Source of the DNA: Osmanthus fragrans
Lineage: Eukaryota; Streptophyta; Magnoliopsida; Lamiales; Oleaceae
Assembly: GCA_019395295.1 (NCBI GenBank)
Contig: CM033341.1
Span: 312,501-376,500 of the forward strand
Reading direction: 5' to 3'
DNA length: 64,000 bases
Shown here: piece after piece, positions 47,154-56,449 of the stretch
Layout: every line of letters begins with the position of its first letter
Position numbering within the stretch: position 1 is the stretch's first letter
Translations under genes and position numbers: made by a program
The notes under the pieces: model-generated
Told to the model about the DNA's origin: nothing
Seen by the model: the letters and a program-made list of their open reading frames with translations, nothing else
Database searches by the model: none

Positions 47154-48613
47154 TCACTATAAAATAAAAGAGCGAACGAGAAGGCTTCACACGTGTCATC
47201 ATTTCCCATCGTCCTAATTCATGTTTTTTTTTTTTTTTTTCATCAACCACTCCGTCACCTCAACCAACCACTCCATTCCATTCGAACCATCACTTCCCTT
47301 GGAGGAGTGAGCTATACCCATTTTCCCCTTTCTCCATTCCTTACGCAACCGGCCACTCCTCCATTATTACTTCACTACCTTCATATCTTTCTTTAACCAT
47401 AAAGAAAGTGATTAATGAATGGAATCGCCGAAGAAAATTCCAGACGAAATTGGAGGACTGAGCAATCATCCACTTCGAAATGGACTCCATGGCGTGTTGA
47501 AGATGGAGTTCGACGTCAAATTATTTCCAAGTTTGTGTTCCCTTAGCTCTTATTTTGGTATTTTTGGATCGTTTCTGTTGTATTTTTTGTGATGTTCTTC
47601 GATTGCTGGTCTATTGATCAGAAAGTCAAGGTTGAAGCTGAAATTTTAGGATTTCTGCTGAAAGTTTTTTTTTTTTTTTTTGGGTGTGAAATCAATGGTG
47701 TTTGGATGTTAAATAGATTCGAGATACACCCGTGTCTCACACAGAAGCGTGTCTTCACTATAAAATAAAAGAGCGAACGAGAAGGCTTCACACGTGTCAT
47801 CATTTCCCATCGTCCTAATTCATGTTTTTTTTTTTTTTTTTTCATCAACCACTCCGTCACCTCAACCAACCACTCCATTCCATTCGAACCATCACTTCCC
47901 TTGGAGGAGTGAGCTATACCCATTTTCCCCTTTCTCCATTCCTTACGCAACCGGCCACTCCTCCATTATTACTTCACTACCTTCATATCTTTCTTTAACC
48001 ATAAATCACTATAAAATAAAAGAGCGAACGAGAAGGCTTCACACGTGTCATCATTTCCCATCGTCCTAATTCATGTTTTTTTTTTTTTTTTCATCAACCA
48101 CTCCGTCACCTCAACCAACCACTCCATTCCATTCGAACCATCACTTCCCTTGGAGGAGTGAGCTATACCCATTTTCCCCTTTCTCCATTCCTTACGCAAC
48201 CGGCCACTCCTCCATTATTACTTCACTACCTTCATATCTTTCTTTAACCATAAAGAAAGTGATTAATGAATGGAATCGCCGAAGAAAATTCCAGACGAAA
48301 TTGGAGGACTGAGCAATCATCCACTTCGAAATGGACTCCATGGCGTGTTGAAGATGGAGTTCGACGTCAAATTATTTCCAAGTTTGTGTTCCCTTAGCTC
48401 TTATTTTGGTATTTTTGGATCGTTTCTGTTGTTGTTGTATTTTTTGTGATGTTCTTCGATTGCTGGTCTATTGATCAGAAAGTCAAGGTTGAAGCTGAAA
48501 TTTTAGGATTTCTGCTGAAAGTTTTTTTTTTTTTTTTTTTGGGTGTGAAATCAATGGTGTTTGGATGTTAAATAGATTCGAGATACACCCGTGTCTCACA
48601 CAGAAGCGTGTCT
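47154..48613. repeat. Tandem duplication: full, truncated and full copies of a 600-bp unit
   Basis: Copies start at TCACTATAAAATAAAAG: 47154-47754 (601 bp), 47755-48005 (first 251 bp only) and 48006-48613 (608 bp). They are almost identical, differing mainly in T-run length and one GTT insertion. Each begins with a TATAAAATA box-like string, then a long T run and a CT/CA-rich leader-like stretch. The full copies contain an ATG (47418 and 48268) opening a short reading frame (MESPKKIPDEIGGLSNHPLR...) that runs into a stop. I cannot name that product. The sequence looks like the 5' end of a gene, but nothing extends it. Confidence 0.9.
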
Positions 48614-48780
48614 GCGTGAGACACGGAAGTGCGATTTGTGTCTCTGTGAGACACGGAAGCGCACGGTGCCTCCGTGTCTTACAGAGACACCGTCATGCCT
48701 CCGTGAGACACGGAGGCACCCGTGTCTCCGTGTCATACGGAGACACCGTCCGTGTCTCCGTGACACATGGAGAACCATCC
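48590..48780. repeat. Palindromic GTGTCTC/GAGACAC minisatellite
   Basis: Irregular tandem array of CGTGTCTC and its inverse GAGACACGG, about ten hexamer-level hits in 190 bp (for example CCGTGAGACACGGAGGC and CCGTGTCTCCGTG). Open on both strands as short VRHG- or RRHG-like peptide repeats, which is a consequence of the motif. It starts inside the third copy of the tandem duplication. Confidence 0.85.
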
Positions 48781-48915
48781 CATATTTCCCCATTGTTGGG
48801 GTACACAACTATTGCATTATCAGTTAACTGCAGATGGATTTTCATTTCGGGTCAGTTTTGAATGAATTTCACTATCTTTTCGATGTATTTGTTTTGATTG
48901 TATTGCATAATTTAC

Positions 48916-50274
48916 CTCTTTCAATCTCTGTATGAGATTCAGAATAAATTGGGGTGGTGCACAATTTATTCCAACTGCACTAACTTTGTTACTCTTGTTT
49001 ATTATGTCAAGGCACTCTCTAAAGCCTTCTCCTGAGGGCGCATTCTCACCGTCTACAGAGCTGAAACATATCCAAGATGAAATCTCGATGTTTTGTTCGT
49101 CAAGCAAATCCACACAAGCCTTTTAATCAAATTTAAGAAGGCAAAATGTTACTGGACAGAATGAGGTAACATGTTGAAGCACTCATTTTCTTTCCTTCCT
49201 CGAAAATTATGAATATCTTTTGACAGTTTTCGATGCTCATCCTCCAAAGAAGTTAGAAGTATAAATTTTTTTTCTTGAAGTTCTGAGGCAGACCATGTGG
49301 ATTTACATCCAGATGCTTATGTTTTGAGGTTATGAGTTTAGATTTCCTAAACATGTATGGAGTCCATGTGCCATTTAATATAAGCATTCAATGAATCAGA
49401 AATATATAAAATAAATAAATCCACAAAGAATGTGAAAAATAAGTTAAATCCCATTATTCATTTGTCCTATAATGGAGTCTGGTTACAAACTTGAGCAATT
49501 TTAAAATTTCTGAAGTGTTTTAATTATCAAATGGTTAAGAATATAAGCATACCTGAGCCTCCAGTTTGTTTGGAATGGTCTCAAATGCAAGCAAATCTGG
49601 CCCTGCTTCCACAAGAACTTGCAACTGCCAGTGAAAATCCTTCAATTTCTCTAAAGTCACATTCTGTCCATGGTTCCCACTGAAATAAAAGATAGGCCAA
49701 AATCAGCGATGCTAATAATACTATCAATTTTGTAGGGATTAGTCCTAAAATCTGTTATTTCAATAAAAAAAATCATTGGCACCTGTATTATGAACCATCT
49801 GCAAGATATGCACTGTAGCTTCCAATGGAGGCTGCAACCAGAGCCCTGTTGTAATTATGTCCAGAACTCCATTTCTTTGCAGCCCAGAATGTGTCCCGGG
49901 CTTCGACTGCAATTCTGACACTTTTCTCAAGCAGTGACTCTGCTTCTTCAATGGACAATCCCCTGAACTGAAATCCTGGGAGAGTGGCCTGTTTGTTTGC
50001 CACACAAAATAAGCCAACATAAGATTTTTTAACAGATCCAACAAAAGCTTTGATAATATTAAAATTCAATGTACTGAGAAAATTATCCCCTTTATAAAGT
50101 TTTCAACTAAAAGCACATCAAATCCTAGATTTACCAAATCAAATTCTGTCATTCTATTGAAGTAGAAATCAATATTCATAACATCAATAGTGAAAATTCT
50201 ACTTGATAAGATGAAGTTACTAATATATTTGCACCAGCTTCCAAGTACTCCAGATGAACCTGCACTCAAAGATA

Positions 50275-50340
<66 letters not shown>

Positions 50341-50580
50341 GTATATATTATCTTTAAACAAGAATACAAACGTGTTGTGTAGTGTAGGGATATGTAATAT
50401 ATATACCCTCTCGATGAGATCAGGGTCTTTGATGAGACAAAGGGCGCTCCAAAGAGGGTCATTAATGGAGGCACCATGTTTCTCAAGTTGGGTGGCGAAA
50501 CCACCATCCACGACGGTGCAACCGCCGGACTTCTCTATCAATTCCTCCAGCAACAATGCATGTGCTTTTTCTCTTACCAT
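48916..50580 (-). pseudogene. Homocysteine S-methyltransferase, truncated and with a stop
   Basis: Exons on the minus strand: 50580-50407, 50259-50203, 49988-49783, 49679-49553, 49119-48916, all in phase. The N-terminus (LIEKSGGCTVVDGGFATQLE) and VGINCAPPQF in exon 5 identify the Hcy-binding TIM-barrel family (plant HMTs, which methylate homocysteine from S-methylmethionine). Two defects: codon 144 in exon 3 is TAA (49790-49788) in the ADGS-YSG context, where relatives as I recall them have Glu; and nothing after exon 5 codes the C-terminal third, including the GGCC zinc ligands. The sequence there is a minisatellite and a tandem duplication instead. Intron 1 holds a (TA)n run. The domain identity is certain; loss of function is inferred. 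Confidence 0.85.
50279..50328. repeat. (TA)n microsatellite
   Basis: About 25 TA units followed by GTATGTATGTATGTA, in intron 1 of the methyltransferase pseudogene. Confidence 0.95.
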
Positions 50581-50757
50581 TTCTCCCTCTCTCTCTCTCT
50601 CTAAAGAACAAAAAAGGGGGTCTTGGAGGAACAATGAGCACGTTCTATAACCCTTTTAAAGAAAATCATTGTTAACATATTGTTGTTCTTACACCTAATA
50701 ATTATGCTCATCCATCACGAGGTTAATCTTCCCTCTCTTTCTATCTCTGCAAATATA

Positions 50758-50971
50758 GAGTGATTGTTCCTCCGCTTCCTGGTTCTGGCAGCAGTGATCT
50801 CTTTCCTGGGCCTGGTGTTGGAATGTATCCAACAAGGTTTCATAGCTTTCATATATTTTGATTCATAAATATGATTGTTTTTCATTTATGTCAATGTATT
50901 TAAGGAGTTGTTGATTGTTATATTTGATTTTTAACTTTTGATAGGGGTGATTTTGGTGGTGGAAGCATGCT
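50758..50971 (+). pseudogene. PI31-like proteasome-regulator gene fragment
   Basis: Two exon-like pieces: one ending at 50836 (VPPLPGSGSSDLFPGPGVGM) and one at about 50945-50971 (GDFGGGSMLIG). They join in phase across a 108-base intron (ACAAG|GTTTCA ... GATAG|GGG). The Gly/Pro-rich motif with SDLFPGPG and GGSMLIG matches the C-terminal part of plant PI31 proteins from memory. Neither the N-terminal FP domain nor the usual GPNDPRW continuation is found. Downstream, 51130-51255 has a short open stretch (WETSLAEGLSKQFKNLISNF) that I do not recognise. Confidence 0.6.
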
Positions 50972-51489
50972 CATAGGTTCGTAAGTTGTCTTGTTTCATA
51001 GCTTGTCCATTTCATGCTTGGTGTGGAAATAATTCATCTCTATATTTGGCTTTTATAGGAAATATTTCATTTGTCATTCAGAATTCTGTCTTTATCATTT
51101 GTGGAAATCAAGAAAATTTGTGGAATTCTTCTTTGATTTTATTTGAAGGATTCCCTTATGAGCAAATTCTTGATTGGGAAACATCTCTGGCAGAGGGTCT
51201 CAGCAAGCAATTTAAGAATCTGATAAGCAACTTCAGGAAGAACAACAAGAGATGATATAATAATAGAGTGAATTCGAATAGATGATATAATATATTTCCA
51301 GGATGTGAAGATAGTGCCCTAAAATCTCAACGAGTGCCTATCTAAATGAATAATTTGAATTTATGATTTTGCCTATTCATTTCTTGTGCGTCATTTCAAT
51401 TAACAAATGAATAATTTGAATTTATGATTTTGCCTATTCATAGCTAAATCTTATTCAAATTCTTTGGTAACTCCACGTGTCTCCTCTAT

Positions 51490-51580
51490 CAGATGCACAC
51501 GTTGTGGTGAGACTGTCAATGGTGCGATGAGGCCACTTGTCCAATAACCCTTTGCAATGCATGTGGACTTTTTGGGTAAA
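51490..51580 (+). pseudogene. Possible GATA zinc-finger fragment
   Basis: RCTRCGE near 51491 and, in another frame, LCNACGLFG near 51552 resemble the two halves of a GATA-type C-x2-C ... C-x2-C finger with MRRGP-like sequence between. The halves are out of frame, so a frameshift would be needed. Weak evidence. Confidence 0.4.
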
Positions 51581-52031
51581 CAAGGTTACTCTTCTCTACC
51601 ACCTTCTTCCCTCCAGCGTTTGTGTTACATGTTGGCACATGTAATTCTCTGCAGTGTAGAATTTACTTCTTTCATGGCTCATGTGTGATTCTTTTTGCCC
51701 TTCTCTATGTAAGTTTCGAACTTTGTTTTCATAATCTTCTACAGATACATTTCAAAGTGATAAAGAAACGTGATAGAAGAAAAGAGATACTGCTATTTAG
51801 TACCATATATTATCCATTAACGTGCAACGCACGTTGCCCCACTAGTATATTAAAAAGTGTGATGGAAATACCGATACCCAAAAAACAGTGAATGAAAAGA
51901 AAACGCTCCCTCGCTGTCATAAACCCGCCACCGCCGGAGAGTAGAAAACACTTCCATTTGATGAGCCAATTCGCACACTAACATCTATATATGTATGCTT
52001 ATCTTTCCATTTGCGCGTAAATAAGTACAAA
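51581..52031. other. Spacer before the TPLATE pseudogene
   Basis: No gene recognised. It would contain the old promoter of the TPLATE copy. Confidence 0.4.
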
Positions 52032-53881
52032 ATGGATATACTGTTCGCCCAGTTCCAAGCGGACCTCCGGTCCAACGACGCCCTCCGTCAGTCCGGAGCC
52101 CTCCTCCAAGCACTCCAACAGTCCGCCGCCGGATGCGACATCTCCGTCATCGCCAAGTCCGCTGTTGAAGAGATCGTTGCCTCCCCTTCTTCCGCTATCT
52201 CCAAGAAGCTTGCTTTTGACCTAATCCGCTCCACTCGCCTCACTGCAGACCTATGGGAAACGGTCTGCCCTGGTATTCGCAACGATTTGAATTTCCCTGA
52301 TCCTGATGTTACTGCCGCTGCTGTCTCTATTTTGGCGGCCATTCCCTCCCATCGGCTTGGCAAGCTCATTTTGGACTGCACCAAGGAAATTTCCAGCTGC
52401 TTCGACTCTCCCAGTGATAACCTCCGGTTCTCTATTACTGAAACCCTCGGATGCATCCTCGCTCGTGACGACCTCGTGACATTGTGCGAGAACAACATTA
52501 ATTTGCTGGATCGGGTCTCCAATTAGTGGACCCGGATCGCCCAGAACATGCTTGACAAAGCTGATTCCGTTTCCAAGGTGGCATTTGAGTCCATTGGCAG
52601 ACTCTTCCAAGAATTCGAATCGAAAAGGATGAGTAGACTGGCAGGTGATAAACTAATTGACAGTGAAAACTCGGTTGCGATCCGATCCAATTGGATATCT
52701 TTGATGGTTGATTTTGTGTGGAGAAGGAGAAATGCATTGATGGCTCGATCAGTAATTCTGCCAGTCGAGAGTTTTAGAGCCTCGGTTTATCCATTAGTGT
52801 ATGCAGTGAAGGCTTTGGCTTCAGGTTCAATAGAGGTGATCAAGAAGCTATCGAGGTCATCAAAGAGCAGCAGCTATGGTACATTGGACTCAGGAAATGC
52901 AGAAAGGTTTGTGGGAGTGTCAGATGTAGTGTCGCATTTGGCGCCATTCCTGGCATCATCATTGGATCCTGCCTTGATATTTGAGGTGGGGATTAATATG
53001 TTGTTCTTGGCTGATGTTCCTGGAGGAAAGCCTGAGTGGGCTTCGACCTCAATTATTGCAATTCTTACACTTTGGGATAGGCAAGAGTATGCCTCTGCAC
53101 GTGAGAGCATTGTTAAAGCTATCGTCACCAATCTACATCTCCTTGATCTTAGTATGCAGGTTTGTGAATTTTGTTTCCTGCTTATACTGTCGCTTGACTT
53201 GATTAGCAAGTTTCACTCTCTCCATCTCTGTGATTTCTTAGTGCTAATTAAAACAGATGGTTGATTTATTATGTTTCATATTGTTAAAAAAAGTGTGGAA
53301 GTGTCATAATAGAGAGTTGAAAACAACCAGGGGCGAAGCTTCCCAACCAAAATCCAGAATAGAAACTAATGCTGTACAGATCATATGTGTGAACATGGTG
53401 ATGAATGTATAGCGCGCCATGTTTGTCAAGTAGCCAGCTTAAGGACTGTTCTTGAAACAAATCCTAAAGCAACCATAAAAATCAAGAATTCAAATCTAGT
53501 TTCCAGGACAAAGGGTTTGAGGTCTTGCACTGCAGATTGTGAAGCAAACTGAAGAGTTAACTAACAATCTGGATCTCATTATGAATTGAATTTGCTTTGC
53601 ATTCTTGTGTCAGGGCCAGCATGCCCAATTATGATCGTGGATGATAGTGACACTTGATATATATGAGCCTTGCAATACTCTTATGTCATACTAAATAGGC
53701 GCCTCGTGTAAAAATTAAGGTTTTTAGAGATGAAAGAAGTGTGTTGGTTCATATCTTGTATATATGCATCATCCAATTCTATATAAATGCTGGCATTGTG
53801 ATCTTGATGAGGCGAAGGTTGTTGCCTCAGAATGATTTAATATTTTTGGAACATTCTTTTGGCCACATTGGAGATTGAACT

Positions 53882-53899
53882 CCCCCCCCCCCCCCCCCC
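53882..53899. repeat. Poly-C run
   Basis: About 18 C in TPLATE-copy intron 1. Similar G runs occur at 63359-63374 and 63753-63774. Long homopolymers of this kind are prone to length errors. Confidence 0.8.
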
Positions 53900-55635
53900 A
53901 AAGTACAGGAATATTGGTCTGTCACTGCTGAAATAGTTCATTGCTCGTCAGATAGTTGTGATACAGTATATTATGGTTTCCAATCTTGAATTTCTTGCTT
54001 ATATAGTTACATTGCAGCTAATTTCTCAGATAGAATCGAGGTTTTGAGCACATTTTGATGCAATATTGTTCAATATTATAGGTTTCTTTGTTTAAAAAGT
54101 TGCTTCTTATGGTGAGAAACTTGCGGGCAGAATCAGATCGCATGCATGCATTGGCATGCATATGTCGAACTGCTCTCTGTGTTGATCTTTTTACCAAGGA
54201 AAATGTTCAAAGAGGACAAAAACCTATTCCAGGAACAGATATTGCTTCACTTTTTGAAGATGCTAGGATAAAAGATGACCTCAATGGTGTAACTAGTAAA
54301 AGCTTGTTTAGAGAAGAATTAGTTGCCATGCTGGTAGAAAGTTGCTTCCAGTTGTCCTTGCCATTGCCTGAACAAAAAAAATTCTGGTAAGGAGAGCCGT
54401 GTGATTGGAGCATATGCCATTGATTGCTATTTAAAGTTGCTTGTCAGGCTTTGCCATATTTATGACACCAAGGGTGGTGTCAAAAGAGTCAAAGATGGGG
54501 CATCTCAAGATCAGATACTAAATGAAACACGCTTACAAAATTTGCAGCGAGAACTTGTTAGAGATCTCCGCGAGGTTGGTAATATTTGGTTCAGTATCAC
54601 AATTGTTACTTCAAGTTTCAGTGAACTCTTTTGCTTATTGTGCAATATGATGGTTGTGTTTTACAGGTACCATGGTGCAACTTGATTTTCATTTGTTTTA
54701 TATTGAAATTACTTATATTAGGAACAAACCTTTTAAAACCTGTGGTGGATTTTTTGGACTGTACTTGTGGCTGAGATTAAGTTCTCTTTGAGTGATACTG
54801 TAGCTTTCCAGCTTCTAATTATAGCCAAACTTCTTTAGTTTGGGCATGACTTCAGCCATAGAAAACTTAATTTGATTGAAACACCCTGTGGGTCAAAAGA
54901 GAACAAATCGTGGTATATATTTTTTTTTTGTTTCTTTTGTAAGTATCTCATTACATGAATATATTCCATTTGGCAGCTTAACACTCCTAGAATCTGTGCA
55001 CGTCTTCTTTGGGCTATTTCAGAACACGTTGATTTAGAGGGTTTGGATCCTCTTCTTGCTGATGATCCCGAGGACTCCTTAAACATCATTGTATCGAATA
55101 TTCACAAAGTTCTATTCAACATTGACTCGTCTGCAAGCACAACAAATCGCCTTCAAGATGTTCAGGCAGTTATTCTATGTGTACAGCGCTTGGGATCTCG
55201 TAATGCTAGGGCTGGGCAGCTGCTGACTAAAGAGCTTGAAGAGTTCAGGACCAATCCATTGGCCGATTCTGTCAATAAGCACCAATGCCGTTTAATCTTA
55301 CAGAGAGTTAAATACGTATCCGGTCGTCCTGAAAACAAGTGAGCATGCTATCCAAACTTTAAAAAAAAAAAAAAAAAAAATTAAACAAATAGGATTTCTT
55401 TATGTGATCTCAAAATTGAATTTTCAAGGAGGAAGTACTTATTTGAGACAATTGTTTTGTATGTTTGTATACACTCTACACACATAGACACACTTAGTGC
55501 ATGTGTGCGTGCGTGCATGTACATGCGCATCTATGTAGAATTTTATAGCAATTTAGAGCTATGTGAATTCTTTAGATAATACTATTGTACTTCATTAGAT
55601 AATACTGTTGTATGTCTTAATTCAAATTTCTGAAG

Positions 55636-56300
55636 CTCAATGTTTAAAAAGGCAAAATTGGGTATGGAGGCATTTTTGCTTGGCAAGACGTAAGTCTCGA
55701 GACATTTTTAGGCGTAAGCCTCACCATGAAAAAATGTAAAAAAATTAGCCCCTGTTTAGTGTGGATTAAAATTAGATTTTTGGTAGACTTTAATAAAAAA
55801 AAAAAATTTGAAATAGGTGGATGAAAAGTTGTGGGACCCATAAAATATGTGGTTGATAATAATTATTTGACTTTGATTTAAATCAATACCAAACAGATTC
55901 TTAGTAAAATGAAAAATAAGTTCATAAGAAATCATAAACAATCTTCAAAATTCATAATACAACAATTTAAAGTGTGAAAACAAACAAAAGAAAAATCTAT
56001 AAAGGAAAAAAAAAAACTATTATTTTAGTTTATGGGTGCAGTGGACTATTCCCAACATGGGTTGATGAGAATCACAATTTTTTAATGTTTTAGTGAATGG
56101 TCCCAAAATGGGTTAATCATAATTTTTATATTTTTGGGCACACACCTAAAAGACAGTAAACAAGTCTGGAGAATTAAGGAGCGCACACCTAACAAGTCTT
56201 GAGGTGGTGTTGTGAGGCGTGCGCCTCACTCAACTGAGGCGTAGGCCTCCTGTAGCTTTGAGGCAGGGCTCAATTAGGATTTTTTAAGCCATGCTAAAGA
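55636..56300. mobile_element. Relative of the 28503 element, in a TPLATE-copy intron
   Basis: Left TGTTTAAAAAGGCAAAATTG, right inverted CATGGCTTAAAAAATCCTAA, with GGCGTAAGCCTCACCATGA and GAGGCGTGCGCCTCACTCAA motifs as in the element at 28503. Interrupted by a Tourist-like MITE (55748-55900). No clear TSD. The right end is duplicated downstream. Confidence 0.55.
55748..55900. mobile_element. Tourist-like MITE, 153 bp
   Basis: Ends GCCCCTGTTTAGTGTGG and, inverted, GAATCTGTTTGGTATTG. TSD TTA (55745-55747 and 55901-55903). Same family as 4484 and 43179. Nested in the 55636 element. Confidence 0.82.
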
Positions 56301-56449
56301 TGTTATCATACTAACTTGTTAAGTGCTTTATCCCTGCCATAACTTTTTTTCTCGCCTCACTTCGAGGCATGGCTCAATTGGGATTTTTTAAGCCATGCTA
56401 AAGATGTTATCGTACTAACTTGTCAAGTGTTTTATCCCTGCCATAACTT
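56260..56449. repeat. Two tandem copies of a 104-bp unit
   Basis: GAGGCAGGGCTCAATTAGGA through TCCCTGCCATAACTT (56260-56345) recurs at 56364-56449 with few changes. It duplicates the right end of the 55636 element and its flank. Confidence 0.9.

Noticed and set aside
52088..52610. Antisense open frames of 119-144 codons
   Set aside because: They are shadows of the TPLATE exon 1 coding sequence.
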